DNA of 64,000 nucleotides from the NCBI RefSeq assembly GCF_000198775.1, contig NC_014718.1, positions 655,881-719,880 of the forward strand. The letters are read 5' to 3'. The notes beneath the pieces were generated by a model, which did no database searches, had not been told where the DNA came from, and saw only the letters and a program-made list of their open reading frames with translations. How positions within the stretch are numbered: position 1 is the stretch's first letter; the number at the start of each line of letters is the position of its first letter. Positions 12,701-22,663 of the stretch are shown here, piece after piece. This stretch comes from Mycetohabitans rhizoxinica HKI 454. GTDB lineage: Bacteria; Pseudomonadota; Gammaproteobacteria; Burkholderiales; Burkholderiaceae. A program made the position numbers and the translations under genes.

Positions 12701-15700
12701 GGCGCAAACTGGCATAGTCATCCGTGCTGGGATCCGCTTGGTATAATTGGACGGCACTAGTGAAGCACTCGAACAAGCGCAAGTCTGGCACATCCCCGAC
12801 GAAAAGAGCGCCTCCCGGCGCAAGTAGCGCCATCGCCTGACGTAACACATCAAGCAAATAATCAGCGTTCGGGAAATGTAAGACAACGGAATTAATGACG
12901 ATAGTGTCAAAATAGCCTTGCGGCAAGCCCTCAGTAATATGTGCGGCTTGCGTGCGCAACTCAACGCGTGCCGCTAATTCAGCGTGCTGCGCCACTTGAA
13001 GCTTGAGCGCTTCAATAACGGGGGCGGAAATATCCGTACCCCAATACGCTTCACAATGGGGCGCTAAGTGCGCGAGCAGCAGTCCCGTGCCTACGCCAAT
13101 CTCCAACACCCGCCGCGGTTGCAACTCACGAATACGTGCGACCGCGTCCGCGCGCCACGCTTGCATGTCCGACAACGGAATCGGCTGACCATCGTAGCTG
13201 CTCTTCCAGATATTAAAGTTTTCACCAAATGCATAGTCCGCGTCGTCTTTATAGTACGTATCGTAGACCTTCTGCCATGCTTCGACTTGCTCCGCCTCCG
13301 TCGCAAAATCTCGCTCGACAGGCCCTTGGTCAAGCACGATATAGCCAACCAGTTGTTGGCTCCCGCCCTGATCCTCTCGAGCAATCACCGCAGCCTGCGC
13401 GACGGCTGGGTGGTGCTGAAGCACCGCCTCAATCTCACCCAACTCCACTCGAAAGCCCCGAACCTTAACCTGCTGGTCCGCCCGGCCGATAAAATCCAGC
13501 GCGCCATCCGAGCGCCAGTACGCCAGATCGCCCGTTCGGTACAGCCGCGTACCGCTCGCATCGAACGGGTTAGCGATGAAACGCTCGGCGCTCAACTCCG
13601 GTCGGTTGAAGTAACCCCTGGCCACGCCCTCACCGGCTATATACAATTCCCCCACTACGCCAACCGGCACCGGACGCAAGCACGCGTCTAACACGTAGGC
13701 CCTGGCGTTATCCAGTGGCGTGCCTATCGGAATAGACGCTTGCGCTTGATACGGCCCCTCGAGCAGATGGCCCGTAGCAATGGTTGTCTCAGTAGGCCCA
13801 TACCCATTGATCAAGCGCAGTGCGGGACAGTGCTCGAGCACGCGCTGCGCCGCCACGGACGAGACAATATCCCCACCCACCGTCAGCTGACGCACACTGC
13901 GCAGATAGCTCAAGTCACCTTCGGCCATGACCTGAAACAGCCCTGCGGTCAACCACAGCGCGCTCACCTGATGCGCTCGGATGGTCTCTTGCAGCACTCG
14001 CACATCCAACTCGCCCGGCGGCACAATGACTGCTTGGCCACCACAGAGCAGCGGCGTCCACAGCTCATACATGGAGACATCAAAGGCGTGCGACGAATGC
14101 AGTAGTACACGATCTCGCACTTCGGACAAACGCCGGTCCAGGGCCATATAGCGTACTGTGCGATGCACAATGGCCACGCCTTTGGGTTGGCCGGTCGAAC
14201 CCGACGTGTACATCAGATACGCCAGTTGCTCGGGCGAGCAAACCACAGCGGGGTTATCACTTGGCTCATCATCGAGTGACGCATCGGCATCGACGGCAAT
14301 GACGTGGGTACTTAGCACAGCGCAGCGCGCTTGCAAGGCGTGATCAGTCAGTACAATGGGCGCGCGCGTCTCACTCAATAACGTGTGCAGCCGAGTATCA
14401 GGCCATTGCTCGTTCAGTGGCATATAGACGCCGCCGGCTTTGATGACGGCCAACGCTGCGACCACGCGCTCGGACGAGCGCTGCATCAACACTGCCACGG
14501 GCGTCTCCGCTACCACCCCCAGCCGGATCAGCCGATGAGCCAAACGGTTTGCCTGAGCATTCAGCTCCGCGTAACTGAGCGTCTGATCTACGCACACCAG
14601 TGCAGTGGCATCAGGGGTACGCTCGACCTGTTTTTCAAACAACTCGGGCAGCGTCGCGTCAGGCACCGGTTGCGCGGTGGTGTTCCATTCGACAAGCAAG
14701 CGCTGCTGCTGCGCTGCATTGAGCCAGTCAACGCCGCTGATAGGCCGAATAGGCTCGGCGTTGAGCGCTCTAATGAACGTTAGGAAACCATATTGAGGTG
14801 TGGTGAGTTCACTTGCCGTGTCGAATGCGCGGTTCGCATCCAAAGCAATCCGCAGCATAGGGCTATCGGGCTGAGCATGGGCCACGACAAGGAGACTTTC
14901 GATCGATCCAGTGGCTAAAAAATGGCTCGTTGACGAAGACGCACCAAATAACAGATGGTTATCCACCACTCCGACGTCCAATAGGGAACTCAACAACCGC
15001 TGAGTGGGCGTCAATCCCAATACGTGGCGTAACGCATCAATCGGATAGCGCTGATGCCGCAGTCCCTGATGAATTTTTTTTGCTACTTGGTCCTTCAGCG
15101 CCGAGAGGCTTGTGCTTGGCCGAACAGTCAGCCGTACCGGCAGTATGTTGGATACCCTACCGGGGACGCATCGGCCCATACTCGGGCAAACCGTCGCCGG
15201 GACGCCGAGTACCACATCCTGCACCCCGGTTAGCCGATGCAGATAGGCCGCCATGGCGGCAGTAACAAGTTGGACTAAATCAATTGCAGAAGACTCAAAT
15301 GTATCAATCCCCTGGCTATCGGACTGGACAAAATCAGCAGTATGGCATAAATGGAGATGAGAGGCGCTCGCAAGCTGGCCTGCATATACCACCGGTTCAG
15401 GCCAATTAGCGCAACGCTTGAGCCAATACGTTTCATCGCGCGCCCATTGTGCCGAATTGCGATATTGGGCATTCTTCTTTAACAACTGAGATACGGACCT
15501 GAAAGTGCATGGAGCGGGCTTGGCACCCTCACACATCGCGCTGTACACCTGCGCGACGCGTTGCGCGATAAGGTGCATACCCACGCCATCCATCATGATA
15601 GAGTGATAGCGCTGGTACCACAGCACCTGATCCGAAGCGGTTTTCAGCAATGCATAATGGAACAGCGGTCCTTGTAAAATATCCAATGGCTGTTCATAAT

Positions 15701-16022
15701 CGGCGCGCATCCATGCTTGAGCGGCGGCTTGCGAGTCCGCTTCCGCACTGAGGTCAACCCGCGATAGCGACCACGCTAGCGAACCAACATACTGTTGAAT
15801 GCCTTCATCGGTCTCAACGAAATACAACCGCAGGCTATCCGCTTCATGGATCACCTGCCGCAACGCCGCTTCGAACAAGGCTGGATCAACGACGCCTTCA
15901 ATGACCGTGTACTGACCAATGATATAGGCAGGGCTGTCTGGATAGAGCTGCTGAGCAAGCCAGATTTCCGTTTGGGCAGTGGATAACGGATACGTAAGTG
16001 GCGTGACGCTAATAGACATCAT
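3720..16022 (-). CDS. Multimodular NRPS, C-A(N-MT)-T, C/E-A-T, C-A-T, C-A(truncated)
   Basis: Cytoplasmic assembly line for a non-ribosomal peptide. Approximate residues: C1 1-445, A1 455-1340 with an inserted SAM methyltransferase (VLEIGVGTG near 972), T1 (LGGHS near 1403), C2 about 1490-1910, A2 then T2 near 2478, C3, A3, T3 near 3540, C4, start of A4. C2 has HHLLATDGD, which fits the HH[I/L]xxxxGD signature of dual condensation/epimerisation domains, so residue 1 should be N-methylated and epimerised. Specificity residues read by eye are DVYWTGGIAK for A1 (no assignment), DAFWIGGTFK for A2 (the published valine code) and DFWNIGMVHK for A3 (the published threonine code). C1 resembles the EntF condensation domain but has HSIMMDG (residues 140-146) in place of HHxxxDG. 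The start is supported by GGAG just upstream. The frame breaks at about 3771, leaving a nonsense tail of about 15 residues. Confidence 0.93.
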   Translation of the reverse strand: MMSISVTPLTYPLSTAQTEIWLAQQLYPDSPAYIIGQYTVIEGVVDPALFEAALRQVIHEADSLRLYFVETDEGIQQYVGSLAWSLSRVDLSAEADSQAAAQAWMRADYEQPLDILQGPLFHYALLKTASDQVLWYQRYHSIMMDGVGMHLIAQRVAQVYSAMCEGAKPAPCTFRSVSQLLKKNAQYRNSAQWARDETYWLKRCANWPEPVVYAGQLASASHLHLCHTADFVQSDSQGIDTFESSAIDLVQLVTAAMAAYLHRLTGVQDVVLGVPATVCPSMGRCVPGRVSNILPVRLTVRPSTSLSALKDQVAKKIHQGLRHQRYPIDALRHVLGLTPTQRLLSSLLDVGVVDNHLLFGASSSTSHFLATGSIESLLVVAHAQPDSPMLRIALDANRAFDTASELTTPQYGFLTFIRALNAEPIRPISGVDWLNAAQQQRLLVEWNTTAQPVPDATLPELFEKQVERTPDATALVCVDQTLSYAELNAQANRLAHRLIRLGVVAETPVAVLMQRSSERVVAALAVIKAGGVYMPLNEQWPDTRLHTLLSETRAPIVLTDHALQARCAVLSTHVIAVDADASLDDEPSDNPAVVCSPEQLAYLMYTSGSTGQPKGVAIVHRTVRYMALDRRLSEVRDRVLLHSSHAFDVSMYELWTPLLCGGQAVIVPPGELDVRVLQETIRAHQVSALWLTAGLFQVMAEGDLSYLRSVRQLTVGGDIVSSVAAQRVLEHCPALRLINGYGPTETTIATGHLLEGPYQAQASIPIGTPLDNARAYVLDACLRPVPVGVVGELYIAGEGVARGYFNRPELSAERFIANPFDASGTRLYRTGDLAYWRSDGALDFIGRADQQVKVRGFRVELGEIEAVLQHHPAVAQAAVIAREDQGGSQQLVGYIVLDQGPVERDFATEAEQVEAWQKVYDTYYKDDADYAFGENFNIWKSSYDGQPIPLSDMQAWRADAVARIRELQPRRVLEIGVGTGLLLAHLAPHCEAYWGTDISAPVIEALKLQVAQHAELAARVELRTQAAHITEGLPQGYFDTIVINSVVLHFPNADYLLDVLRQAMALLAPGGALFVGDVPDLRLFECFTSAVQLYQADPSTDDYASLRRRIKQSQLARKELRLAPAFFSTLHRAIDEIAAIDIQLKHGDYHNELSRYRYDVVLRKGSVNTLPLAHAPQLHWAEATTLEAVKTHLATERPACLRIVGVPNMRVACELEATQALNNADCDLELIQHRLKTGHAQTTAPTVEDFYALGESLGYWVGVTWSEHTAPACIDIVLVQARDMACAVPTDLYLPPSSSSGQTPHAYANNPTSLDQFADIRQYVATRLPEYMVPAVFMRLDTLPLTPNGKLDRRALPAPDSALLGQLYEAPQGELETTLAAIWAELLGVERAGRQDSFFALGGHSLLAIRMIERLRRFGLTVSVRTLFDSPTLSALAESLGQHREVTVPPNVITPDNTTITPQMLPLIDLAQADIDQIVERVPGGAANIQDIYALSPLQDGILFHHLLATDGDPYLRMVQKSFENREELDRYLNAVRQVVDRHDILRTAFVWEGLSVPAQVVWRHAPLSITELVLDPAQGPVIEQLTHRFNPRRHRIDLTQAPLMHFVLAQDSDGRWLLLELVHHLIDDHATLEVMHTEVQAFLEGRGDTLPPAQPFRNLVAQARLGVSQEAHERFFTDMLADVDEPTLPFGLTGVHRDGAEVTEAQRRLPQALNKQLRAQARRQGVSVASLFHLAWAQVLARASGQQRVVFGTVLFGRMQGGDGAGSAMGPFINTLPLRVELDSSVEHSVRDMQARLAALLEHEHASLALAQRCSGVPAGMPLFSALFNYRHNAARPVEGQPVDSASLLNVEGRTNYPLTLSVDDADQALRLSVQVVRPFDANRVCGYMQQALESLAEALEYAPNLPVWQLEVLPREERTLLLQTWNATMTSYPAHECIHQLFEAQVERSPDAIALVYEEQTLSYAQLNARANRLAHRLIDLGIQPGNYVATLLERSIDLVVAQLAILKAGAAYVPIDPRAPTERQSWIMSDCAAQLLLTDAHTEVAASASTALLRLGSPDKEDAEHTPTTCPQPACCSLDTAYVMYTSGSTGMSKGVLVPHRAIARLVINNGYVDVEADDRVAFAANPAFDASTFEVWAPLLNGAAAVVMDHDTVLTPALFAQTLREQRISVLWLTVGLFNQMAVELGPVFPQLKALIVGGDALDASVVGQVLRETPPQQLINGYGPTESTTFATTYRITAVPKGNVNIPIGRPIANTRIYLLDAHGQPVPLGAVGELHIGGAGVAHGYLNRPELTAECFVRDPFSNEPDARMYKTGDLARYLPDGNLEFVGRNDEQVKIRGFRIEPGEIEACLVQHEQVRDAVVLVRGESINKRLVAYVVAEPNEALVSELRTHVAARLPEYMVPAAFVRLDALPLTPNGKLDRRALPEPDAGALAHHVYEAPRGELETTLAQIWAELLEVERVGRHDSFFALGGHSLLAVRLMNRVGALGADVPLAALFASPTLAAFAAVVSAQLNQQTSALPEITPVSREGGLPLSFAQQRLWFLAQLDEVSANYHIPLVLHVHGSLNRDAWQQALGALFARHEALRSTFVSVEGQPQVQLLPAGTGVPLHWHDLRGVPDADAQLSRLTADEVHAPFDLARGPLMRACVIQLADDNYQCVLTQHHIVSDGWSLDVLIRELSALYAASVGEQAVPLPSLAIQYPDYAAWQRQWLSGERLQTQSDYWRTTLADAPVLLELPTDRPRPAQQSFAGAHVPVQIDASTTQALKRLSAEHGTTLFMTVLAAWSAVLARLSGQDDLVIGTPSANRGHAAIEPLIGFFVNTLALRVDLSGEPNTSELLKRVRCTTLDAQAHQDLPFEQVVEIVQPPRRLNHTPLSQVMFAWQSNEIGQWSLPELDVKPGELEYDMVRFDLEMHLYEAGEGITGSLHYASALFDPATIERHVGYLKTMLQAMAACPQQPVATLQMLGADERQLLLQTWNTTTAFYPAHQCIHQLFEAQVQRSPDATVLVYEEQTLSYAQLNARANRLAHRLIELGVKPDTRVVLCVERSPAMVVGLLAILKAGGAYVPLDPAYSSERLTHILADTAPTIVLADAAGCAALGDAVRSSCTVVDPNRLPEAADTNPSVSGLKAHDLAYVIYTSGSTGTPKGVMVEHAQVVRLFDATHSWYGFNEHDTWCLFHSFAFDFSVWELWGALRYGGKLVIVPHHIARSAQAFHQLVCEQGVTVLNQTPSAFKAFIASQAQSALSDQLRYVIFGGEALEPAILQAWYATRDERRPQLVNMYGITETTVHVTYRALRQQDSEQAGNPIGVRIPDLKIYLLDAHGQPVPLGAVGELYIGGAGVARGYSNRPELTAERFVRDPFSDAPDARMYKTGDLARYLPDGNLEFVGRNDEQVKIRGFRIEPGEIEACLMQHEQVRDAVVLVRGESVDKRLVAYVVAEADEQLASTLRTHVATHLPEYMVPAAFVRLDALPLTPNGKLDRRALPEPDAGALAHHAYEAPQGELETTLATIWAELLGIERVGRHDSFFALGGHSLLAVRLMNRVRALGTDVPLATLFASPTLAAFAAAVSAQLNQQTSALPEITPVSREGDLPLSFAQQRLWFLAQLDGINGTYHIPLVLRARGPFDRAAWQQALDALFARHEALRSTFVSVEGQPQVRLLPADTGVPLHWHDLRGVPDADVQLARLSHSEARAPFDLVHGPLIRSCGIQLTDDEHVLLLTKHHIVSDGWSIGVLVRELSALYATRVGAPAEPLPALAIQYPDYAAWQRQWLSGERLEDQSDYWRATLADAPVLLELPTDRPRPAQQSFAGAHVPVQIDAQTTRVLKQLSAEHGTTLFMTVLAAWSAVLARLSGQDDLVIGTPTANRGHAAIEPLIGFFVNTLALRVDLEGEPTTMQLLERVRRTTLDAQAHQDLPFEQVVEIVQPPRRLNHTPLFQVLFAWQSNETGQWRLPGLDVTSGELEYDIARFDLEMHLYEAGEEIIGSLHYASALFDPATIERHVGYLTTMLQAMAACPQQPVATLQMLGADERQLLLQTWNATAAPYPAYPCIHQLFEAQVERTPDATALVYEAQTLRLCAAQCTGEPSRASAH
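3768..3776 (-). other. Frameshift: one extra base in NRPS adenylation domain 4
   Basis: All other adenylation domains of this gene encode [15 protein letters not shown] here. At this position the coding strand has AGAC where AGC (Ser) is expected, so the frame becomes TLRLCAAQC and stops at 3720. Removing the extra A (T at about 3771 on the plus strand) restores [11 protein letters not shown] and the long open frame to the left edge. It could be a true mutation or a sequencing error. Confidence 0.85.
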
Positions 16023-17071
16023 TGAGCTCCAATCCAGACGAGAAGCAACCGTTTACATAGCTGAATCAGTCAACCAATCATCTTTGACTTTGTGCAACCT
16101 TTAGCAGTACAAATTTCACAATAACTATTACGTCTGCTTCTGCTTGTACCAATCGACAATCTTTCAAGGGATAACTTTATAGGTCTTCTTAGCAGATACC
16201 ATGCCCACCATGAAAAATCGGAAGCAATCACTGGCCAATATGGCAACCCATGTGCATGCCAAACCAACCCCAACGGCACAAGCCCATACAGCGCTGCTAA
16301 TGTTCATACCCAACGGGCCACAGTGGCTCACCGCTCTGCTTAGGCATACTGATGTTAAGCGTGGCAGCAAACCGCGCTGACTGCATTAAACATACATTAC
16401 CCGTCTGTTGAGTGACCAGCCATACCTGCTGTTTTGCTGTCCATCAACTTGCATGGAATCCGCAAAACCGCTTCCCCGCTTAGGGAGTCAACTGGACTCG
16501 ATAAAGCGTTGCCCCCAATGGGACGATACAACATTGCAGATTAACAACTGAAACGTGAACAATTCAACTATATCCATGCCCATGTGGGCTATTGCCCGCA
16601 ATTAAGGCGCCATCGCGCCGCCGCTTACAAAGCAGGCTCAAGGCAAGAAGGATAGGGGGAAGTGTGCATACCGCATAAGACAACTTGGGCTGGTGCTATA
16701 TTAGGATACTTCGTCATTACGTTTACTCCAGACATCGCCTGTATGAAACGGCAGTCGCGCCTGCCGACGAATCATCCCATTTTTTGGATAAACTGCACCA
16801 CGCGCAAGGATGAGGTTTCGTGCCCACATGAACAGTTACTGTGATGCAAAAACACTATAGATCGTAATTTCAAGCAGCCAAAGCTTTTTTCCTTCCTCAA
16901 AACCGACAAAATCAGAACAGAAAAGCATTCAAACAGCATGTCGCCGGTAACTGAGCTGTCGCAGCTGACAAGAAATACGAAGATATTTATGTTATTCAAA
17001 TTTATAAAATTACACCTGCGCCAATTAGCTAACAACAATTAACCATAAAATTAACCCAATGCGATATTTTA
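16023..17071. other. About 1 kb non-coding region upstream of the NRPS
   Basis: No convincing gene. Base composition shifts to AT-rich between about 16850 and 17071, unlike the GC-rich coding flanks. Only short open frames occur. One minus-strand frame of 68 codons (16164-16370) has a hydrophobic stretch but no recognisable family, so I do not call it. The region must hold the promoter of the NRPS, which starts at 16022, but I cannot point to a specific -35/-10 pair. Confidence 0.5.
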
Positions 17072-17116
17072 AGAAACAATCAAGAAACCGCCGTGCTTAC
17101 TGTTCCAGCCACAATG
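17072..17116 (+). repeat. 45-bp direct repeat, copy 1
   Basis: Begins AGAAACAATCAAG and ends CAGCCACAATG. It matches 19334-19378 at 37 of 45 positions in the same orientation. It sits just left of the IS6-family transposase remnant; copy 2 sits exactly where the IS5-family transposase is cut. The two copies bracket the 2.2-kb segment with the Rpn nuclease gene. Confidence 0.7.
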
Positions 17117-17131
17117 CCCTGACGCAACTGC

Positions 17132-17345
17132 ATGACGCGAAAGGCTCTATCACGGTTACCGTTTCCCGGCGCGTCGATCATGAGCTGCGCGGTTCGGTGG
17201 TACTTTCGCTTCAGCCTGGGGCTGCGTGACATCGAGAACTGCTGCTTGAGCGCGTTGTGACGGTGACGTACAAATCGTTACGCCACTGGTGCGACCGACT
17301 CGGCTGGCCGTTTCCCTTCATCCAACGCGCGCAAAGACAGAGAAA
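17132..17345 (+). pseudogene. IS6-family transposase, 5' remnant with frameshift
   Basis: The plus strand encodes RLPFPGASIMSCAVRWYFR and then FSLGLRDIENC, a typical N-terminal stretch of IS6/IS26-family DDE transposases. The frame then shifts by one base near 17245 into LERVVTVTYKSLRHWCDRLG, which is the next stretch of the same family. The first frame ends at a TGA at 17258-17260. The remainder of the roughly 230-residue transposase is absent. This is a dead fragment. Family assignment rests on recognising the conserved RFSLGLRDIE and HWCDR motifs. Confidence 0.75.
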
Positions 17346-17464
17346 ATGCGTGCAGAAAATTGGTTTGAAATGTCCATTTCTGTCCTCGCAACAAAGGGCC
17401 ACCGTGGGAGTGTGCCCCGCGCGCGCGATGGTAAAGTAAGCGGCCCCCATAATCCACGTCCGCT

Positions 17465-18379
17465 ATGAAACGCTCCTCAACGATGACGCCGCACGATGCG
17501 CTCTTCAAGCAGTTCCTCACGCATCCGGAAACCGCACGGGACTTTTTAAGCCTGCATTTGCCCACGCAGTGGTTGGCGCAGTGCGACCTGGACACGTTGC
17601 GTCTGGAGTCGGGCAGCTTTGTGGAAGAAGATCTACGTGCCTACTATTCGGACGTGCTGTGGTCGCTGCAGACCCGGCAGGGCGATGGGTACGTGTATGC
17701 GCTAATCGAGCATCAAAGTCGGCCGGAGCGTCATATGGCGTTTCGGCTAATGCGTTACGCGATAGCCGCCATGCAACGCTATTTAGAGGCCGGTCATGAC
17801 CAGTTACCGCTGGTCATTCCGATGCTGTTTTATCACGGGCAGGTCAGTCCGTATCCGTACTCGATGCGGTGGCTGGATAGCTTCGAGGTGCCTGAGTTGG
17901 CGTCGCAGCTGTATGCGGGAGGCTTTCCATTGGTGGATGTCACCGTAATTCCGGATGATGAAATCATCACGCATCGACGCATGGCGATGCTGGAATTGCT
18001 GCAAAAGCATATCCGGCAACGCGATTTGGCGACCCTGGTAGAGCAACTGGCAAGCCTGTTGCTCGCGGGGTACACTACGCACGAGCAATTGGTGTCGCTG
18101 ATGCATTATATGCTGCAGTGGGGCGACACGACGGATCCGGAGCGATTTATCCGAGAATTGGCGCTCCGTTCCCCGCAACACGAGGAGGTTTTGATGACGA
18201 TTGCACAGAAGCTCGAGCAAAAAGGCCTGGAGCGTGGCCGGATGCTGGGGCGTGAAGAAGGGCAAAAGGAAGCTGCGCTGAAGATCGCGCGCACGTTGCT
18301 AGCAAACGGCTTGGAGCGCGAGACGGTAAGGCGTATGACGGGCTTGTCCGAAGCCGAGATGAAGCAGATCTGCCACTAA
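17465..18379 (+). CDS. Rpn family recombination-promoting nuclease / YhgA-like PD-(D/E)XK protein
   Basis: 304 residues, full length for the family formerly annotated as putative transposase YhgA (RpnA-E of E. coli). These are DNA endonucleases that raise RecA-independent recombination. The PD-(D/E)XK core is visible as YSDVLWSL (Asp63) and LIEHQS (Glu82-x-Gln84, where family members often have Gln for Lys). The C-terminal half is helical and ends in a charged segment (EQKGLERGRMLGREEGQKE) typical of the family. It lies alone between IS remnants and two direct repeats, as these genes often do, and looks intact. Confidence 0.9.
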   Translation: MKRSSTMTPHDALFKQFLTHPETARDFLSLHLPTQWLAQCDLDTLRLESGSFVEEDLRAYYSDVLWSLQTRQGDGYVYALIEHQSRPERHMAFRLMRYAIAAMQRYLEAGHDQLPLVIPMLFYHGQVSPYPYSMRWLDSFEVPELASQLYAGGFPLVDVTVIPDDEIITHRRMAMLELLQKHIRQRDLATLVEQLASLLLAGYTTHEQLVSLMHYMLQWGDTTDPERFIRELALRSPQHEEVLMTIAQKLEQKGLERGRMLGREEGQKEAALKIARTLLANGLERETVRRMTGLSEAEMKQICH

Positions 18380-18822
18380 TCATCAGGGCAATTCAGGGTT
18401 TAGGCCCATACTTCACGTGCTGACAACGCCAAGCGCGTGCTGCGCTTGAGTGCTGCGGCGTGGCCAATGGTCACTGGCCAGCTGCACCGCTATCGGGCAG
18501 CAAAGGCCGAGATAGCAGCGCTTGTCAAGGTAAAGCCCGTGTTTGTGAAAGCAGCATCCCGGATGACACCAAACCGAGTATCACCACCCGCCCACACGGG
18601 CACGTGAATGATGCATGCGTGGGGGTCGCAATCCGCCGCGCATCCCAGCGTTTCTGTCGTGTTTCGGCCCGATCCGGCCACCCTTTCCCGCCATCGCCAG
18701 CTACCTTGCGCCACCATACGGAATGAAGGTGCGCTTCTTCGCCTAGCAATGCTGGAAGGGGCTGAAACGTGGATTCGTCGGCATATTGGCGTGAGTTTCC
18801 TGCAAATTTCGACGAGGGTTGA
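18380..18822. other. Non-coding stretch with probable left end of truncated IS5-family element
   Basis: No gene recognised. The last part, from about 18750 up to the transposase start at 18823, is probably the left terminal region of the IS, but I could not identify its inverted repeat because the right end is missing. Confidence 0.4.
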
Positions 18823-19365
18823 ATGGATCCGAAGACGCCGGTGCCAGAGGGGGATTTATTCCGCCAACCGCTGCGCGAGCAGATCGACTTGAAGCATCCG
18901 TTGGTGCAATTGGCCGAACTGATCGACTGGGACCGATTGAGCACGGCGATGGGCGCGAACTTCGTATCGCAGCGGGACCGGCCGGCAACGTCGCCGCGTT
19001 TGATCGCGGGGCTGCTGTACTTGCAGCACGCCTTCGGGCTGTCGGATAAGGACGCGGTCTGGCAGTGGCTGGAGAACCCGTACTGGCAAGTGTCCACCGG
19101 CCAGACGTATTTGCAGAACCGGCTGCCGTTCGACCCATCGAGCCTAACGCGCTGGCGCAAGCGACTGGACGAAGCCGGCGTTGAAGAACTGTTGGTCGAG
19201 ACGATCGAAGCAGCAAAGCGGGCCCACGTCATCAAGACCTCGAGTCTGAAGCGGGTGATCGTCGATACGACGGTGATGGAAAAGGCGATCGCCCATCCCA
19301 GCGATTCGCGCCTGCTCGAACGCTGCCGGGCACAGAAACAATCAAGGAGTCGCCGCGCTTACTGA
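18823..19365 (+). pseudogene. IS5-family transposase, truncated after about 170 residues
   Basis: The frame encodes the N-terminal part of an IS5-family transposase: MDPKTPVPEGDLFRQPL at the start, then HAFGLSDKDAVWQWLENPYW, the family's SLTRWRKRL segment and IVDTTVMEKAIAHPSDSRLL. Family members are about 440-480 residues. Here the homologous part stops at LLERCR, and the last residues (AQKQSRSRRAY) are read from the 45-bp repeat that begins at 19334. The first catalytic Asp region is present, but the remaining DDE residues are lost, so the element cannot move by itself. Confidence 0.85.
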
Positions 19366-19378
19366 CTCAGCCATAATG
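19334..19378 (+). repeat. 45-bp direct repeat, copy 2
   Basis: Begins AGAAACAATCAAG and ends CAGCCATAATG; 37 of 45 positions match 17072-17116. Its first base coincides with the point where the IS5-family transposase stops matching its family. Confidence 0.7.
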
Positions 19379-19702
19379 GGATTGGCCTCGTACTTCCAGA
19401 CACGGTCTTACACTAAGGTTGATGAATCGGCCCTGCGTCGGAACTCGCGCGGCAAGCGATACGGCATGGTCGATAGCTTCAATCCGATTGACGACGCGAA
19501 TGCCCGTGGCGCGACAGCCATGCGAAACGAGATAACCTGGCGCGCTCGCCAGCGAAGGGCGTCGCACCGCCGCGCCGGCGCCGTGTCGGCGTCCACGCGC
19601 CGAGCCAACCGTTCGTCGCGTCCAACTCACCGGCACGCGGCTTGCTGCACGCGTCGACAGGGATGCCGACCCGCGTCATATCCCGCGTTCAAAGGAGCAA
19701 CG
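19379..19702. other. Stretch without a recognised gene before the PLD gene
   Basis: An open frame runs through here into the phospholipase D gene, but its translation (rich in Arg and Ala) matches nothing I know, and a strong ribosome binding site sits only at 19691-19697. I read it as non-coding debris beside the truncated IS. Confidence 0.5.
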
Positions 19703-21829
19703 TTGCACACCCGCTCAACCCATGGGCTGCTGGAAGTCGGCCGCAACTGCGACTCACTGTGCCACGCCGATCGCTTCAGCGTGCTGATCGACGCCGCCGT
19801 GTATTTCTCGGCGTTGCGCGAAGCCATCCGCGGCGCGCAGCATACCGTTTTCATCGTCGGCTGGGATATCAACAGTCGAATGAAGCTGGTACCGCAGGGC
19901 GCAGCAGACGGCTTCCCGGAGCCGCTTGGCGCTTTCCTGCAAGCCGTGGCCAGCGCCAACCGGCGGCTGCGGATTTACGTGTTGGCATGGGATTTCGCCA
20001 TGATCTACGCGTTCGAACGAGAATGGGTGCCCGTCTATTCAACCGGCTGGCGTTCGCATCGACGGATCCTATTCCGAATGGATAATACACATCCACGCGG
20101 CGCTTCGCACCACCAAAAGTTCGTAGTTGTCGATGACCGGCTCGCGTTCGTCGGGGGGCTGGACCTGACCCGCGCGCGCTGGGACACACCGGCTCACGCT
20201 GCAAACGATCCTTGGCGCCGCAACCCCGACGGCTCGCCGTACAACCCGTTCCACGATGTCCACACGGTCTTCGATGGCGAAGCCGCGCGCGCGATCGGCC
20301 AATTGGCACGAGGCCGCTGGCGCCGCGCGTGCGGCAAGGCGCTGGCGATCCGCGCCGACCGCAACCTGGGCGGCACCGACCCATGGCCGTCGAGCGTGCC
20401 GGTGGACGTGCACAACGTCGTGCTCGGCATTGCATTGACCGCGCCACCTTACCGCAACGAGCGTGGCGTGCAGCACATCCGTGCGCTCACCGTCGACATC
20501 ATCGAGGCCACGCAGCACAATCTCTACATCGAGAACCAGTACTTGACCGCCGCTGTCGTGCGCGATGCGCTGAGCCGACGGCTCGGGGACCCACACGCGC
20601 CCGACGTCGCGGCGGTCGTGCCGCGCAACCACAGCGGCTGGCTGCAGGAAGCGACGATGGGCGCGCTGCGTGCGCGGCTACACCGCGCGCTCACACGGGC
20701 CGATCGCCACGGACACTACCGGCTCTGGTGCCCGCACATCGACGGGCTGCGCACGGGGTGCCTGAACGTACACAGCAAGCTGATGATCAGCGACAACGAG
20801 CGGCTTTGCGTCGGCAGCGCGAACCTGAACAACCGCTCAATGGTGCTCGACACAGAATGTAACGTCGTATTGGACGCCAATGGCAGCGACCGCGTGCGTG
20901 CGGTGATCGCGTCGATTCGAAACCGGCTACTGGCCGAACACCTGGATGTCTCGCCCGAAGCGGTGGCTGCCGCACTGCAGCATCATGGTCGCTTGAACAG
21001 TGCGATCGACGCATTGCGGCACCACGCACGCACGCTCATGCCACTGGATCCCACCATCGCGCCCGAACTCGAAGCGTTGGTGCCGGTCAGCGCGTGGGCG
21101 GACCCAGAAGTTCCAGTAGAGGCGGACGCGCTGGTCCGGCAGTTCCTCGACGATGATCAGGGCGCGCGCTCGGCGGCCCGGCTCCTTCTCCTCGGGGCCC
21201 TCGCACTCGCATTAGCCACGCTGGCCGCGCTGTGGCGCTTCACCCCCGCCGGTCAGGTATTGAGCGTGGCCAATGTCGTGCATTGGGGCGAACGATTGGC
21301 CGCATTGCCGCTAGCGCCAGCGATCGTGCTGCTGGGCTACGTCGTCGCTTCACTGGCGGCCGTGCCCATCACACTGCTCATCGCCGCCACTGGACTGGTT
21401 TTTGGTACATGGCCGGGCGCGGTATACGCGCTGGTTGGCTCGATGCTGGCTGCGGCGGCCACCTACTACGTCGGCGTCGGGCTGGGTCGCGACGCGGTGC
21501 GCCGGCTCGCCGGCTCCCGCGCGAATCGCCTGAGCGAGCGCCTCGGCAAGCGTGGTTTGCTAACCATCTTGGTGCTACGACTGGTGCCAGTCGCGCCGTT
21601 CTCAATCGTCAACCTGGTGGCCGGTGCGTCCCATATCGGGATATGCGACTTCCTGCTCGGCACGCTGCTTGGCATGGCCCCGGGGGCGGTGCTGACCGTG
21701 ACGTTCGCACACCAACTGATCGCATCGATCCGGCGTCCCGACGCAGGCTCACTCGCGCTGCTCATAGGCATCGGCGCCGCGCTGGTGGCGCTGTCAATTC
21801 TATTGCACAAGTTGCTGAAAAAACATTGA
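19703..21829 (+). CDS. Phospholipase D / cardiolipin synthase-like protein fused to VTT (DedA-like) membrane domain
   Basis: 708 residues from a TTG start chosen because AAAGGAG lies 5 nt upstream (19691-19697); the same frame is open further upstream but without support. The N-terminal two thirds hold two HKD motifs, HHQKFVVVDDRLAF and VHSKLMISDNERL, followed by GSANLNNRS. This is the paired active site of PLD-type phosphatidyltransferases and phosphodiesterases, acting on phospholipids at the inner membrane. The C-terminal 230 residues carry several membrane segments and a VTT/SNARE-associated (DedA-type) region around FGTWPGAVYALVGSMLAAAA. The next gene, an endonuclease/exonuclease/phosphatase-family protein, starts 5 nt after the stop, so the two are probably cotranscribed. 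The substrate is unknown. Confidence 0.9.
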   Translation: MHTRSTHGLLEVGRNCDSLCHADRFSVLIDAAVYFSALREAIRGAQHTVFIVGWDINSRMKLVPQGAADGFPEPLGAFLQAVASANRRLRIYVLAWDFAMIYAFEREWVPVYSTGWRSHRRILFRMDNTHPRGASHHQKFVVVDDRLAFVGGLDLTRARWDTPAHAANDPWRRNPDGSPYNPFHDVHTVFDGEAARAIGQLARGRWRRACGKALAIRADRNLGGTDPWPSSVPVDVHNVVLGIALTAPPYRNERGVQHIRALTVDIIEATQHNLYIENQYLTAAVVRDALSRRLGDPHAPDVAAVVPRNHSGWLQEATMGALRARLHRALTRADRHGHYRLWCPHIDGLRTGCLNVHSKLMISDNERLCVGSANLNNRSMVLDTECNVVLDANGSDRVRAVIASIRNRLLAEHLDVSPEAVAAALQHHGRLNSAIDALRHHARTLMPLDPTIAPELEALVPVSAWADPEVPVEADALVRQFLDDDQGARSAARLLLLGALALALATLAALWRFTPAGQVLSVANVVHWGERLAALPLAPAIVLLGYVVASLAAVPITLLIAATGLVFGTWPGAVYALVGSMLAAAATYYVGVGLGRDAVRRLAGSRANRLSERLGKRGLLTILVLRLVPVAPFSIVNLVAGASHIGICDFLLGTLLGMAPGAVLTVTFAHQLIASIRRPDAGSLALLIGIGAALVALSILLHKLLKKH

Positions 21830-21834
21830 CCACT

Positions 21835-22647
21835 ATGGCCTACTCAGAACTGCGTATTGCGACCTACAACATCCATGGCGCTGGTGGTCGATGGCGGCAA
21901 CGCTCAACGCAACGCATCGCTGGCGTTGTTGCCGAACTGGATGCCGACATCATCGCCCTTCAAGAGGTCCCGCTGAACGGCGCCTCCAACGCGCCCGGCG
22001 TGCTGGACGATTTGCAGCATGCCACCGGCATGGAGGCGGTTGCCGGGCCAACGCTGCAGACCGAGCGTGGAGACTACGGCAATGCGGTGCTGTCACGGCT
22101 GCCGATTCGCGCGGCACGCACGCTGGACTTGTCGTTCACGCGGCGTGAACCGCGCGGCGCGCTCGATGCGGACATCGAATATGCGGACGGCGTACTGCGC
22201 GTAGTGGCAACGCACCTGGGGCTGTCGGCGATCGAGCGCAGCGCACAGGTGCGCACGCTGCTTGCCGCATTCGACAGCAGCGCACTGCCGGTGATCCTGC
22301 TGGGCGACATCAACGAATGGTTCGTGCACGGCCGTGCATTGCGCGCGCTGGTCGGGCATTTTCGTCGGGCGCCGGCGCCACGCACGTTTCCGGCACGCTG
22401 GCCAATCCTCTCGCTGGATCGCATCTGGGTCCATCCCGGGGAATGGCTGATCGATGTCCAAGTGCATCGTAGTGCGCTTGCGCGCGTCGCGTCTGATCAT
22501 CTGCCGTTGATTGCGCGCATCCGCGCAACCGGCAACGGCACTCGCCCTCTCGAGGTGGCCGGCGTCGCTGCCCCAATGGGCCTACAAGACAGCGCGACAC
22601 GCACCGGTGAGGATCCGACGGGGGACATTCGTTCGCTGCCGCGATAG
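21835..22647 (+). CDS. Endonuclease/exonuclease/phosphatase (EEP) family hydrolase
   Basis: 270 residues. The metal-dependent EEP fold is recognisable from RIATYNIHGAGG at the N-terminus (Asn metal/phosphate ligand), DIIALQEVPL (catalytic Glu), the central GNAVLSRLPI, VVATHLGLS, VILLGDINEW (Asp-x-Asn) and the terminal SDHLPLIARI (Asp-His pair). Homologues next to PLD-type cardiolipin synthases are usually annotated as phosphodiesterases or phosphatases acting on phospholipid head groups, so a joint role in phospholipid turnover is plausible but inferred. It begins 5 nt after the PLD gene. The last 45 residues after the SDH motif are a non-conserved tail. Confidence 0.88.
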   Translation: MAYSELRIATYNIHGAGGRWRQRSTQRIAGVVAELDADIIALQEVPLNGASNAPGVLDDLQHATGMEAVAGPTLQTERGDYGNAVLSRLPIRAARTLDLSFTRREPRGALDADIEYADGVLRVVATHLGLSAIERSAQVRTLLAAFDSSALPVILLGDINEWFVHGRALRALVGHFRRAPAPRTFPARWPILSLDRIWVHPGEWLIDVQVHRSALARVASDHLPLIARIRATGNGTRPLEVAGVAAPMGLQDSATRTGEDPTGDIRSLPR

Positions 22648-22663
22648 CATAGGCATGAGCTCG

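Noticed and set aside
16164..16370. 68-codon minus-strand frame with a hydrophobic stretch in the NRPS upstream region
   Set aside because: No recognisable family, no supported ribosome binding site, and it overlaps another frame of similar length; it reads like chance in a non-coding region.
19376..19702. N-terminal extension of the phospholipase D frame
   Set aside because: The extension is Arg/Ala-rich without homology, begins inside the IS debris, and a strong ribosome binding site marks TTG 19703.
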